A stretch of 64,000 nt of DNA from Patagioenas fasciata (GCF_037038585.1 NC_092520.1:62454001-62518000), one strand, 5' to 3'; shown: positions 1 through 14,034, numbered from the stretch's first letter. Translations and numbers: made by a program. Notes: generated from the sequence alone by a model not told the origin.

Positions 1-2086
1 TGTGGGACAGAATACTTACCTTTCTGTTTTATTGTTATACAAATAAAGGAGCAGCTCTGTCTTTTCATTATAACACACCTAACTTACAGGATAGTTATTA
101 TCACAGTGACACTTTTCTGCAGATGTTATACATAGAGTAGCTATTATAAAAGGTAGAAAGGACTCTTCTCTAAGCGTATTATCTGTACACTCCAACTGGG
201 CCTTGCTGAATCCCCTATGTAATGGTTATGCTCTGTTCAGCTTATGAAAAACCCACTGTAGACCACCACGAATTTATGGTACCTGGCAGCTTTAAACTTG
301 TTTGTAAAGGCTTAAAGACAGGAGCTGAATTCCCTGGATTAAAATTAATTTTAAATACTTTAATGGGGTGAGCTCTCTTATTGAAGACTGATGTGCCTGC
401 AGGCTTTATAGAACTCCAGTATTCTAGGATGGAGAGATATTCTCTGTGTCACGTTGCTAAAGGATATCACACACCAACGACAATTACCGTTCTCCCTTTT
501 GCGGCCACATACAATGCCAGAAAACAGGCCCCAGACTTCCTTATTTAATTGCCTGGTTTCTTTTCATCTCAAACACAGTCAAAAGAAATGGATTTAGCTC
601 ACCCTTGTAAAATAGCACACATTTTCTTTCTGTTATGCCTTTGAAATATTGCACATGACAGCAAATATTTAGAGAATCTCATGAATGGCAGATGCCTGTA
701 AGCAGCCTTATCCTGGGGATATTTACTGGCACAAAACTCCAGTGGCATCATGCTTCAATAATATTGAAGAGGTGAGACAAGTTTGTGCTGGTGAACGTGA
801 GTGCGAGCAGACTCTTCCCATTTCAGAGAGGTGACTTATCTCCTAGCCTGGCCACCTAAGGACCATGCAAGTCAAACATTTGCATACTTGTCATTGGCTA
901 TTTTGAATGAAGGGACATGATAATGCATTTTGCAGCACTGTTATCATATTGAAACTTCAATTTGACATGTGATACAGGTCCTGGACTCCAGTGTGATCTT
1001 CAACAAAGTGCTTCATGGAATGGACAAATTGCATGTTTATGCCTCAGTTTACCCAGCTGTGTATAAGGAAGAGTAGAAATTACAGAAATTCTGCCATCCT
1101 CCTTGAAAATAGTTGGACAACCCCTGATGAAGGTACTAAACTAATGCGAAGTATTTAGCATTGTTACACAATTGAAAATTAATGTAAGACATTAAAACTT
1201 TCCACTAAATAATGAAAGATGCAGGGATTCCTAGGCAAGCTCAGTGACAAAGACACTCCTGAAGTCGGCTATGCAATGTCTCAACAGCCACTTGGCATAA
1301 GGAGAAATCAGAATGCAATAAGAGAGGTGGAGAGCAGAGGAGGAAAGGAGGAATGGTCACAGAAGGGAAGCAGAAAGAAGAATGAGTGATATAGGGCTCT
1401 GTTCTGCTGTGTTCTCCTCTGGTCCAACCCACAGCTGAAGTTCAGGGCCATGCAGCTCCAGCTCAAGGGGTTGGCATCAGGTTACTGCGAAGTGGTCGGC
1501 ACTGCACCTGCCTCTCATCTGGCAGTGATCTCCGTTCAGATGCAGAAAACCTGCAGAGAGAGTATTTTCTGCATCTGTTAACCAGTGCCACCAGTAAACT
1601 GCCTTCCCTGACATCCTTGTGCTGACTTACCAGTCAGTCCCATTGCAGAAGGCCAATGGTACCATCACATGCTATCACTTGTGCACCCACCTTCTTCTCT
1701 CTGTAGCACTGTAGCAGGGCCTGGGCAGTGCTGCTTCAGGAACCACTTCTTCTTTTTTCCCTCTACTGATGGAGCACAGACGTGGTAATCAGGCATTTTG
1801 CTCTTCCCACCATGCCTGAGCTGACAGCTTCTCCCAAGGAAGTGTCTATGTAGGTCTACCCTTCTGCCAGTCAAGCAGTAACAAATCTGGATCCTTCTGA
1901 TCTCCAGGCAACAGGATGTCAGTGATAGCAACTATAGAAAAAAAGGAAAGACACTGTTGTTAGGACATACATTTTAATACCCTTATCTGTTACAAGCTAT
2001 GAAATAGTGGTTAATATTTGTTCACAATGAGTTCTGGACTAAAAGATAAATTAAAGAAATCATTCTTTTTACCTGTCTGGCTTAGG

Positions 2087-2146
2087 AAAAAAAAAAAAAC
2101 AAAACCCACACACACAAAAAAAAAAACAACAACAACAAAAAAAAAG
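2087..2146. repeat. A-rich low-complexity tract
   Basis: Runs of A with CACACA and CAACAACAA interruptions. This could be the tail of an unrecognised retroelement, but no body is seen upstream. Confidence 0.9.
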
Positions 2147-3036
2147 GACAGGGGGAAGAGCATACCCACAGTGATAAAGATACAGGCTTTTGAAGTCTGT
2201 AATCACTCTGTTCTTCACAGAATTAATGAATCAGAAGCTCAATGAGCTACAGAAAACAGTTGCAGGGGAAGCATGAAAACAGTCATCCCCCATAGTTTGA
2301 TAAGATCACTAATGCCTGAAAAAATTAAGCCTCCATATTCTAAGACAGAATATGTCCTTTCATATTCCTTCCCATACAAATTCATATCTGTTCCCTAACA
2401 CATGTTGCCACTAGACCACCAGTTGTTGCTCTTGTGCTAAAGAAGATTCAGAGGCAAAAACATTAAAGTACAGGAAAAGACAATCAAACCCTTCAATTAT
2501 GAGGTCACCACCACCTTCACCCTCTGTTATCTACAGGGGAAGAGGTGAAGAGCCCACCTTTAAGGGCTGCCACTGCCAGACTATTACTTACTGTCCTATA
2601 GACCTGCTTGCTGAGCTACTTGGATAGTCAGTCCCTGACCGACATCCATCAAAATGAGCTGGGTTAAAGCTGAAACAGGGTAAAAAGAGCTAGCAGAAGC
2701 AAATTTGCCGAGAGGATGGTGTTAGGGATTGCCAAGCACTGTGGCATTGCTGCAGTCAGCAGAAGACGTGTGGTCAGGCTCTTGGAGCTGAAATCTGTGG
2801 GGACCTGACAATCTCTAAAGAGAATATTTCCTTTACTGAACCTGCTCTGTACTCAGCCCCGTGGTACCTAACAAGCTGGCACCCTGGGGGTGTGAAGGAG
2901 GAATGCATACAGTTAATACCTCTTGGTGGTATTTTCATAAGAGAGTAGTTGCACAGAGCATAAATGTATCTTTTTGGGAAGCTCAGCCATGAAAATATGA
3001 CTGCTAATAGTCACCCTAGTTGATGAAAATAGAATC

Positions 3037-3070
3037 GTCAGTCTAATTTTAGTGTCAGTCTAATTTTAGT
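3037..3070 (+). repeat. Tandem duplication, 17-bp unit, two copies
   Basis: GTCAGTCTAATTTTAGT is repeated perfectly, head to tail, at 3037 and 3054. Confidence 0.95.
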
Positions 3071-6000
3071 GTGGTAAACTAGGGACAGGACTCCAGCTAA
3101 AATATGAATGCGTTGTGAATGCAATTCTGCATTTCATAGTACTTACTTAAAACAAGAAGTGATATCTAGAACAATCTTTTAAGGAACTTATTTTGCAGTT
3201 GAAACAGCTGAGGAGCTTCTCTAGGATTTTTTATTTGTTAATTTACACACCATTTTTCTTGCACTTAATATGCATTCAGAGCCTAGCTATGCTTAGGAAC
3301 ATTCAGATGCTCAAGTCCAAGAGGAACACTTGTAAGGGGACATAGGTCCTTAATCCTGTGTCTCTATAAGCCAAGCACAGTTTTAATTGTATTGCTGCAG
3401 AAAGAATAGCCAAAAGATGCATTAGGCAAACCTTGCAGGAATATGCAATGTCTTTTATTAAATCAGCCAGTAAAAAAGGGGCAACCTTTCGGATAGGTAT
3501 AACTTCTTCAGGCCTGAAATAATAATAAAAAAAATTCATTGTCTTCAGTAAATATTACATTGGATAGGCATGGGAAATTGTTTCTGGCACAGGTGAGAAT
3601 GAAAGATAACTAAAACACCACTTATCAGTGTACAAAAAGAATCCCCACAGAAGAGCACAGGAGGAGAGTTGAGGTGCCCAGGAGTGTGCCTCATCCCTTC
3701 TGTAAAGGTTTCTCCTAAAAAGACAAATGTGGTCCCCTTTTCATATGCATTTAAATTTCATTATATATCTAGGATCTTTGAGGGTGACTTTTCTTTGCAG
3801 TTCAGAGCAAAAACGAAATATTACTAACCCTATGGCATAAAGCAAGTCCTAACTTATTTAGTTTGTCTGGTGACTTATCGAAAGGAAACACGGGGGTTTA
3901 TCATACAAACTCATGAAGACTGATTGGATTCAAGCAACTGATTCCCACCTTCCTCACCACAAAGGCCATATCGCAGTAACTTATGCACAGTTTATCTTCT
4001 ATCCAAATTAGCTGGTCAGCATCTTCTGTGATCAGCTGTACCATTGCACTTAGACACATGAAGGATCTCTAATGTATGCTAAAAAAGTCGAATCAAATTC
4101 TCCCAGGCTACAACCTCACATCAAAGCCTCTTCCTTCCCACAACAGCTTTATATAAGGAATTTTCCAGATCTGATGGTCCAACGTGCAGGGGAGCTCCTG
4201 TCACATGGACTAATGTACAGCACCTTGTGCGCTGGAACAGAACAAGCTTCATTCCAGATGAAAGATGGTAAAAGCTACAATTAGTTAAAGGTGAGCTTAA
4301 AGGTAATGCATGTACTAAACATCCTTCATTCAATGCATATTGAAGCAGCAATTAAACATTCCTTTGGTCACTGGCAGCTGTAGTACCAAGATAACGCCCA
4401 ACAAAGCAAGACCAAAACCAAAGCTATATGAACTGATTGGTTTCCCAGGGCCTTGCTTGCATAAACAGGATCTGGTAGTACAGAGCTATTTTGCAGCTGG
4501 GTATGAGACAGTCAGAAAGTGAGTACAGTGCCAGGAGGAAAAGGGAAATCCAGTACTGTATGTTGTGTTCAGGCAGTGCTTTTTTTTGGTAAATAATATT
4601 TGGCGGGGTGGAGGGAAGGTATGAATTGAAATGCCTGAATTCCTGAAAAAAGGAGAACAGAACTTTGAAATTTAAATGTATAAATACATTTTTAAATATA
4701 GAAAGACTGTGACAAAGAAATGAGCCGTTTCTAAGAATAAACTGTCCTGTGAGTTCCGAGTATCAGCATTGGGTGCTTGAACCAACAAGCAGAACAGAGT
4801 TTCCATGGCAAATGGAAAAATTTCACAGGCAAGTAAGGATGCATTTGTTCAAACTGTTTTTGCTTTAGTAAGTTTGCAGGGAGTGTGCAACAGAGCCACC
4901 TTGGTTATTCAAGTCCTTGTACAGCACATAGCTGGCATGGCAGCATTTTTCATTTTGAGACAGAACTAGGGAGATGAAACTATAAAGATTTTGCAATTTT
5001 TAATTAAGAAATTGTGTAAGTGTATGCACAGCCACATGATGAACAAAGTAACCAGACGAGAAAGAGTTCATGTTTACACAATATGTATTGTAATTAAAAA
5101 AGTCGTATATGGAGACAGCTACCTCCCTTCAACCTGTAGCCTGAATTACTTCTTGCTGTGTTTTCATGAACACCCTCATGTTTATCACCATCATCTTTAT
5201 CAGAATTACCAGCAGAGCTGAGCCACATAAAACTATTGTTGAAAAAAAAAAATGAAGATACACTGGGCATTGCAAACTGTATAGCACCCTGAGAACAGAC
5301 ATGTTTTCTATCAAATTTAAAAATAACACGGCATATGCACATGGATAGAAACTCCATGGAGGAAACTCACTGGAGGAAGAACCTGGCAGTTCCCACATGA
5401 CCTGTACCTCCATCCTTTCCAAGACCACAGCTGCCAGGCTGTTCACTGGGCAAGGCAGAGCCCCACAGCTGGCACTGCACGGTGGGGCTGGGACCATCTG
5501 TGCTGAGGTAACAGCGTGATTATGGATTAATCCACAGCAGGACAGCAAGTTATACTTTACCTGATTAGCCCATTAACTTTTGTTTCTGAGGAAGACCTTG
5601 TTCTCATCAGGAAAGGACTCGTGGGCACTGAGACAATCCTCAACATTTGTTTCTGTAGGAGATAAAGTAAGGTGCCCAGATTTAAAAAAGCATGTAATTT
5701 AATCAAAGAGAGGATGGAGGAATGGCTTGAAAGTGCCATGTTTATGAAAACAGAGAACTTTATACACAGAAACACAGTCTTGTATAATTAATATGGCTAT
5801 GGCCAGACCCTTATGAAAAGGCATGGAAAGAACTTGGGAAATTGTCATTTATCTCTACAGCTTTGGCTCAGACACCATTCTAGCACAGACAAATTTTCCC
5901 AATGTTAACAGGCAACTGCACTCTGTGAAGTTGCTGCTGCTTTCTCCCTTCTCCTATAGACCTTTTCCTCCCCTTTTAGGTTCCCTTGCTCAGTTGAAGA

Positions 6001-7621
6001 TTATCAGCTGGCATTTGGGTAAGGAACACTGAAGGGAAGCCATGAGAATGGATTATATAAATAAATGAGATGTTAAAAGAAATTGAAAAACTATGTTTAA
6101 AAGATAGAGGTTAAAATGGCATTTTAAATATCTAAAATTTTTTAAAATCAAAACCTTTGGGATAAAAACTATGATTCCTTTCCTGATGAAAAGCAGTATC
6201 TTACTTAGTGGGACCAGCCAGACTCCTCACAGATTATGAGGTTTGTTTAAGTTGATTGGAACTGGAGCAATAGGAACAAGCAAATGGCTTGAGTCTTATT
6301 GAAAGTGATGACAATATAAACTTTATTCCTTTAATTTCAAAAGCATTTTCAAGGAGGTTTAAAAGAATTTAATTAACATCAGAAGAACAACATGGAAGAT
6401 TACACCTGAGTAACAGGACAACTCTTGGGCAGTTTTTATTCCAAAGGCTGCAATGTCAATTCTCAACTTCCTTGAATTATTTGAGGACTAATTCCGGAAT
6501 TAGTGTGATATCATGCAACATAATTGAGAACAGAACCAGGTCAGAGGATTCCTTCATGTTACCTCAACTGACTGTTTAATAAAAATGAGCATATTCCCTT
6601 TTTCTGTCACTGACAATATAATGGACTAACCTGGATTAACAGATCCAGCATTAAAACTGATCAGTAACATTGTTATCATTTTTTCAAAAAGCACAAAAAA
6701 AAATCTTCTCATAGGAAGTAATTCAGTAACAGTGTGTAAAAAACTGTTCCTCAAAAGGTATCATGGTGGTAAAGATACACATATGTACATATATTGTTTA
6801 AGTTCCTATAGAGGTGTATTTGAACTGCTGTTTTATCAAAAAGCACTACCTCTAATTACAGGTCTCTCTTTAAATTTGGCCCGATTTCAGTTACTTCAAA
6901 CTAAAAACTAGGGGATCTGACATTACTTAACCAAATCATTTGTAATTTAATCATAAAAGATTTCTGTATCCTGTTATACAGGGCTAGTATTTAGATCTCA
7001 GTGAGCTGCAAAACATGTTGTTGTTTACCAGAAACATACAAATTGTACAGACACAATTAAAATCGTTGAAAATATGTAAGCAAGAAAAATAAATCTGACG
7101 TTGTTTTTGTATCGTGGTATATTGGATTTCATTTGAAAAAGCACAAATTCCTAAAAAATATCTATGAGTTTTCATATATAGATGTCCAAAAACTTCAATT
7201 ATTCTTTAAGAAAGTAACAGAAAAGCAAGTTCATCAATTGTATCTGCCTGATAAGAAAAATAGTGGTTTTAAAATATATTATTGTGGAAATGTGCAGAGA
7301 AACATCACAGCTACTTTTCAATCATTTAAAGATGTGATATTTTTCTTTGCAGACTTTAAGCCTTAATCTACACAGAAACATCTACATTATGTGTATGACC
7401 ATTTTCATAAGCTATGCAGATATCAGTCAGATTTCACTATTTGAAAAAACAACGTAACTGAGTCATTTTATGTTAGTCTGTTTTAGCCATGCATAGCTTG
7501 TCTATGTATCCACACGATTTAAGCTGTAAAGATTAATTATCATATTGTACCAAATTATTATGACAAATGAGAATGATATTACATTGACATTTGGGATAAA
7601 CATAGTTTATTTTTTATTATA

Positions 7622-7849
7622 CAGGGTGTTTCAAAAAGATGGACCCACTGCCTCAACGTTGAATAGGTCACATGGAACACCAAGGCTTGATGATACACTA
7701 TTGGCCCCTGAGATACCCAGACATTATATCCTGTGACTTTTTCTTGTGGGGATATGTCAAAGACTGTGTTTTTGTGCCACTAAAAGTGATTGATCTGGAT
7801 GACTTCAAAAAGTGCTTTGAAACTGGGTCCATCTTTTTGAAACACCCTG
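7622..7849 (+). mobile_element. Tc1/mariner-type DNA transposon, internally deleted
   Basis: The ends are perfect 26-bp inverted repeats (7622-7647 and 7824-7849) starting CAGGGTGTTTCAAAAAGATG. The element is flanked on each side by TA (7620-7621 and 7850-7851), the target duplication of the IS630-Tc1-mariner superfamily. The 228-bp element is far shorter than an autonomous copy (about 1.2-1.4 kb), so it must have been moved by a transposase made elsewhere. Between the ends the plus-strand frame still reads as the C-terminal part of a transposase (see the next entry), so this is an internal-deletion derivative and not an unrelated MITE. Absence of any mismatch between the ends suggests a fairly young insertion compared with the degraded CR1 copies nearby. 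The exact family cannot be named without a search. Confidence 0.9.
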
Positions 7850-7863
7850 TACATAAGCCATGA
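7672..7863 (+). pseudogene. Transposase C-terminal remnant in the mariner-type element
   Basis: The 63-codon open stretch reads RYPDIISCDFFLWGYVKDCV at codons 14-33. This matches the block around the third catalytic carboxylate in Tc1/mariner transposases, usually of the form SPD-x-x-P-x-D-F/Y-F/H-L. Codon 22 (GAC, 7735-7737) sits where that third acidic residue is expected. The usual SP and P positions are changed (YP; S for P), so the copy is not intact. The N-terminal DNA-binding helix-turn-helix and the first two catalytic aspartates are absent, lost in the internal deletion. The last codons are the right inverted repeat and flanking DNA read through, not protein of origin. No activity is expected. 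Confidence 0.7.
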
Positions 7864-9559
7864 AAGTTACACTTTTTAAAGTTAGAGTTTAAGTAATTTT
7901 AAGGTCAAGCATCTACTGTCAATGGTACTTTTACAGTGTCATTATTAAGATAAAACATTTTATTAAAAATCTGAGTTAACATAAGAACTTTGGAATATAA
8001 AATCTCTTCTTCAGAGGGTTGCAGAAGACAGTGCTCTATGTTACTGCCTCTAGGCTTGACCACAGAAGAAATCTGAAATATTGAGTCAACAGAGTTTCTT
8101 AGAAACTACAGACTGAATTTCTCACATCCTATGTAATCTTCTGAGAATGATCCTAAAATAACATGAGGCCAGACTGCTGGTAAAACGAGCAATAGAGAAC
8201 CATATCTAACCTTATCTCATCCTTCAATAAGACCCATAGAATGACCCACAAAAGGCATGCAGTTTCTTACATGTTTATTGTAATCTACTTGAAAATGCTG
8301 GATGTAAACAGGCTTAGTAAGGATAGTAATTTTACTTTTTTTTTTTTTTCTTGCACTCTCTAAAATAATTTGCCAGCCTTTTTTAAAATACTTGAATTCT
8401 TCTGTCACTCTGAACAGATGAGCATCCCAACATTATTGAGAGTAGGTCAGTTGGTCAGTACTGTGATAATAGCAACATTTTTTGGATGACAAAATTACAG
8501 TACACCTGAGGTCAAGGAACAAAAAGCATCTTCTCTACAGGTATGTTTCCCAGAAAAGCTAAAAGAAATTCACACTATAGAAGTAGAGAAATCCATATTT
8601 CTCTGTGGACCAGGCTGAGAGCTACAACTTTCTTATCCTTTTTAAACAATTCAGTTAATCTCTGCAACTATTTCTGCTGTCAGATCAGTGATTTCCTCCC
8701 AACCCCCAGTTCCAGCTAAGTGCCACAGCTGGACTCCAGCTCTGTTGTCAGATGAGGTGCAGGAAAACATCGTTCTTCTTCTTCCTTCTTTTTGCAGAGA
8801 AGACACTGAGGTTTTAGGGCTAGAAGGGAGCATGGGGAACCAAGACCCGAGATGCCATGAGACATTTGTTGAACTGCTGGGGTCCTCTGAGCTGTCGGTC
8901 ACCTCTGCTGCCAGAGAGGACATTCTTCGGCCCCAGCTGTGCCCTGTCCCAGAACTCATCTGGCCCAGTCTCACGTTATTGTAGCCTTTGAAAAACCATT
9001 CTTAGACAAAGTAGCGCATGCTGATCCCATCAGATTTTTTTTGGGAAGGCATCAGACAGTTTTGTCCAAGGTCAGCAGAGGGCAAGAAGCTTCCAAGATG
9101 ATGAGGGTCTCAATAACTCTGCATTTTGTCTGAAGAGATGTACCTGGGCAGAACAAAATGTTGGTTTTGTAGAGGTTTTCTTCTCTCCCAGATCTGTTTT
9201 CAGGTCTTAGAATAGATACAATACTCTAACCTTACTGTCTTTGTGGCGTGGGAATTGTCATTTGACAACACAGCATTGATCCACAGGCTGGTTTGTCATC
9301 CTGAGTCTGACAGCAAATGTTTCAGAAAAAAAGATGAAAGAAAAGCCAGAATGAACAGGTGCAGAATAATCTAGACACGAGGGAAATATCTACCTAACCA
9401 CCCCTAACTGGTACTTCTCCTATGCTGTAACACATCATAGGTATATCCTGTACATTTCTTATCCTGTCTAATTAACTATGAATGTTCTTATTATCTGTAT
9501 AAAAGTCTAATCATTTTTCAAATCCTTCAAGCCCTCAATTATCTTCTAGAAATCAGTTC

Positions 9560-9720
9560 TAATAGATAATTACACATTGCATGAAGAGAATTTCCTTTAA
9601 ACCAAGATTAAACCTGTTGCTTCCTGATTTTACAGGCCATCCCCTTTCTCTTGTACTAGATCCATAGAAGGAATATTCCAATTTACATTCTCTCTCAATT
9701 AAGTTTCCAATATTTTATCT
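9560..9720 (-). mobile_element. Possible very old LINE relic
   Basis: On the plus strand there is TTGCATGAAGAGAATTTCCT, then TTAAACCTGTTGCTTCCTGA, then CCCTTTCTCTTGTACTAGAT. This order resembles the reverse complement of an old LINE 3' region seen in reptile and bird genomes (biased towards TTTCTTTT, 'CCTTGTTCTTGTA' wording). It is heavily decayed and could be chance. Only a profile search could confirm it. Confidence 0.3.
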
Positions 9721-10327
9721 TTGTTTCTTAGTGACTCTTACTTGTCTCCTTCCTAGCATGAACTATCTCACGCTCTCATGATGCAGAGGTTTCTGTATAA
9801 TCCTTGTGATTTTAGCCCATTGCCACGAAACTTCTATTCAGGCTTTGTTTTGTTTTGCTTTGTTGTTCTTAGATGTGACTACCATCATTTGGCATACTCT
9901 CTGTTTACATAACCATATTCTTCTCCATGTTCTTGTCTATCTTAGCATTGTTTGATTTCTGTTACTGATTTTATATTACAAGCAGAGATTTTCATTACAG
10001 TTCAGATGGTGAAAAAAGTGTTTTTCCTGTATGCTGACAAGCTCTTTTGATTCCAGCAATCCATAGAAGCTCTGTTTAATCCAAAATAAATAACATTATT
10101 TGTCATACATTGCTACAATTATGAAATTTTTGTGACAGGCTTTAATAAAAGCACTTTGGATCTGAGATCTGTATGCCTTACTGTTAATGATCATTAGGAA
10201 TTTTTTGATGAAACGTTTTTATTTTGGAATTCAACTTTCATTTCAAATGTTCTGCCATTCTAGAGAAACATTCGGTGGCAACCCTTCTATGTGTGTTAAG
10301 ATCACGTGAAACTGTGACAAAAATAAG

Positions 10328-10362
10328 TGAGTGTGTGTGTGTGAGAGAATGAGGGAGGGAAA
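10328..10362. repeat. (GT)n then GA-rich simple repeat
   Basis: About six to seven GT units run into a GAGA/GGGA stretch. A short microsatellite. Confidence 0.85.
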
Positions 10363-13300
10363 TTGACAGTTCTGCAAATCTGGGACACTTGCCTGGGATG
10401 GAGATGTGAGTACTGAAGTCCACTGATGTATGCTTGGATCTCCTGTCTACCAGGAGCTCCTGGCATTTCAACAAAAAATTGAAAGGATCCAAACTGCTCA
10501 AACATCAATTTTTCATACAAAATGTAATTCTTGGGTTTTTTTTTAATTTGCTGTTGTGGTGAGACTTTCACAAATAGAGGTTATCTTTGCAAAGGCGGTG
10601 CCTATTTACTCTTGTTGTTACATTCATCACAACGTTTTATATTTCCGATTTTGGTTACTGCTCCAACTAGTTTACTCATTACCAAAGAACTGGTTTCTCT
10701 GATTTTGATCTCACAAGCATTCCTTATATTTTTGAAAGAGAGATGCAGCATTTACTACCATCACACTGTTTGATAAATAAGCTGATTTTAGTACATTGCT
10801 TTGTGTTTCTACCCTTCTTTTCTCATGTACCTCAGAACTGCTACCCTGAACTAGTCACAGAATTGTGTTAAATTTTATTTATGAGTGTTAACTATTTGTA
10901 TAAAGTACACAGACTTCTCCCAGGTACCTTCTTGCTTTTCTATTAGAGACACATTTCAATGGGTATTTTAATTTTTACATCCTTCAGGGATCAAAGCGAC
11001 AAACGATTTTTTGATTGATTTGACTAAATGAGAACTAAGGGAAAACTGGCAAGGTATGTGAGTTCTTGGCCATACAGTTAGAGGGGTCTATATAGAGAAA
11101 TAGGCTTCTGGACAGCTGACGGCAGTGTTGACATTATTCAACAAGTCTCTGGTGACAAGACAGAGCTCAGCAGCAGGGATGGCAAAAGTCTACCCCAGAC
11201 ATATGATACCTTTTAAGTAGGAAGTGCCCCAAGAGGAAAGGGTGGGAGGAGGGCAAGCAGCTGCTAAGAGTCAAGGAGTTACAGACCAACGAGCATGTAT
11301 GGCTCACGTTACCACTTGTCTGGAGGTGGTCAGGTGTTGATGAAGGTGAGTCTATCATAACTTTAATTTGCTTTTGCTAACAGTCGTGTAAACAGGGTGC
11401 GTAATCATAACCCGGAGCAACTTGAAGAGGGAGTTGTACTGCTGTGAAAACCTGAGATGCCTCATGCCTTTTCAGATTCCTAGGCAATACTTTACAAATA
11501 CATCTCATGTACAGATTGGGTAGACTCCCAAAGCCCCTGAACCTCCCCAGACTGAAGAAATTTTCCCAGGAGGTTTTTCAGTTTTACTTGGTAAAGCATG
11601 AGGACAGAAGTTGGTATTTGTGACCCTACAAGGTATAAGGCACCTCTCTCTTTCCAAGAGCACTGTCACTTGCTGTGGGGCCTCCATGAGTGTGGGCTCA
11701 CCAGGTTTCACCTGCACATGGTGCATATTTGGCATTGCATCGTTCAGGTTTTTAATGCTTGTGTAATGATATCTGGCACATCGTTACTGTTCAGCTCTGA
11801 CATGTCAGGGCAGTTCTGTGTGGAAAAAGGCTTTGAGGAGAATTGTTTAGGTGAGGAATGCTGTGTCCCCTCCACACCACGTTGGGTCTTTGCCCCACAG
11901 CACTGTTCTCCAGCTCTCAATAAACCTCTGTCCTCGACCATCCCAGATTTTGGCAAATCATGTCTTTATTGTTACAATAGTGGTGGCTTTTTTCTCGTCT
12001 CTACAAACACGTACATACACACAAGCTAAAGTTGAATTTTGTCTTTCTAAAAGGGACCTGATGAAGATTTCATCTTCACAAGTGTTTGGTTTGCTGACCT
12101 TACCCTTGAAGGTGGGAGAACTAAAATGAAGACAGTTGAAGATGAGCTTTTGGATGTTATGTACATGTAGAAGCAGCACAAAACTCGGCTACTTGGGCCT
12201 CAGAAGCCTTATCAGCCAAGTTTTGGAGCTGAAACCTGTAATGTAATTTGATAAGAATATACCATTCTCTAACTTTTAACCTCTTCAGGTGCAACCATAT
12301 CTAAATCACTTGTGAACAGTAGCTGGCATGTTGCAAATGGACTCTAATTCTGGATGCAAACCACTTCTACACCAGCTGGGTGCACTCGATTTCTACATCT
12401 GCAATGCTGGTGGGCTTTCAGAGATGCAGACCTTGTGTCAGTGCTTTCTGTGGTTTTCCAAGCTCAAAAGTGTATTTGACTGAGTTTGCCAGCGCAGAAT
12501 CTGCAGTTCTCCTTGCCCCAACTCCTTGTGCATGAAACTTTCATGTCAGGGGTGTCCAAGCCTCAAATTTAATCGCTAATTAAACCTGGCAAAGTGATAG
12601 AGGAGAAAAAAACCTAAACTTAACTAGAATTTGCTGACTACTAAAATTCTTCATATATAGATACATATATGAAATATCTTAAAATTCTTCTGATATAAAT
12701 CACCGAAGAGTTACTGAAATTATCTTGGTCTGGCTTTTGGTCTAAGTCAGACCCTCAGAGCTTTGAGGATGAGTCCTTTCTGTCCACCCTCTGCAGCCAC
12801 TTCTGGAAGGTGCAATACTACTCTTTTTGCTCGAGTATTTTCTGTGCACAGTTGGGGACCACATGCTCTGTCAAGCAATGAGCACTTGTTTGCCACAGTT
12901 TTGAGCAAGGAAAATATATCAGGTGGAACCAAGTTTTTGAGAGCAAAAGCTGGGAAATGTCTTGTTGAAATGGTAAAGTGAAACAAACAAACAAAACTTA
13001 GAATAAATGAGTAATAGGAAAAAAAATGATAGATTGATCACAAAAGTGGCATGGAAAAAAAATCCTATCATTACTTTTTCAGACATCCAAAATGTGGGAA
13101 TTTGAACTCTTTCCTCTCAATAGAGATAAAATGATTAAATATTCATTGATACAGAGTTAATGAACTTCTGGGTGTTTTAGAAAGAGTTTATGCATGGTTT
13201 CAAATGCCATGTTCAGTGCATTTTTCAGGGTCCCGTATAGATAGGAAAGCTTCAGCTAGAGAGACTGGAGGGGACAGAGAGACAGAATTTATTTCAGTGC

Positions 13301-13511
13301 ATTCAGACACACAGCTTGTGGGGCTGGAGGTCCAGGTACAAATCCACTTAAACACAGAAAATGGCAAGGTCTAGGCCTTCTGGGTTGTTGACGGAATCTC
13401 TTACTCTTGGAGAAGGGGTGAAAATCATACAAATGTATTTTATTTTCCTTTTTGCAAATAAAGAATTCATCAAAATATCAGAACTCTCTTTTCATGCTCA
13501 GCTATAGTGTC

Positions 13512-13537
13512 TTTTTTTCTTTTTTTTTTTTTTTTTT
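13512..13537. repeat. Poly-T tract
   Basis: Twenty-six bases, all T except one C. It is simple sequence with no recognisable element attached. Confidence 0.9.
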
Positions 13538-14034
13538 CATTTTTGAACTGTTTGTCTGTCTCTACTTGTTTGGGTTAGGGAGTTTTTGTCCATATGAAAT
13601 TTTTCCATAAGTTATTCAGAAATGGAGACAAAACAAGCTGTCATGCCAAGCTGGATGTTGGCTAGTTGAGCAACTGTTTCCTTAAATACAGGTCATTGCT
13701 GGGAACACCAGACTTCTACCATTCTGAACCAGCTACATGGCTTCTCTTGGAATAAAGTCTGCTGTCTTAAGTATTATCACTCACCTGTAAACATGTATTA
13801 CACTTTTGTGAAAATAAGTAATTCATCTCTTTGTCACATCATAAAAGACCCTATAAAGTGCAATGATAATATTAGGGCTGCCAGAAAATCCCAAGCAAGT
13901 GAAATTTTGCTGTTTGCAAGTTCTAGGTGATGATTTCTTAGGGTGGATATTCTCAGGCATGTCTGCTAGTTGTTACTTGAAGCCTGGGCACTTTTACTCA
14001 TTCATTGACTAAACACAATGTGAGTCATTAACCT

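Larger units (their letters stand above)
1..7619. other. A+T-rich unique sequence, no gene seen
   Basis: Only short open frames (up to 139 codons, 5129-5548 minus), none with recognisable domains or codon bias. It holds a 17-bp tandem duplication and an A-rich tract, listed separately. A short MIR-like phrase near 1039-1070 is too weak to call. Confidence 0.6.

Noticed and set aside
1039..1070. TGCCTCAGTTTACCCAGCTG phrase resembling the MIR SINE core
   Set aside because: Only about 20 bases fit and the rest of the MIR core is not visible around it.
11880..11960. CAATAAACCTCTG as the end of an LTR or a transcript
   Set aside because: No TATA box, LTR termini or upstream coding sequence could be matched to the poly-A signal.
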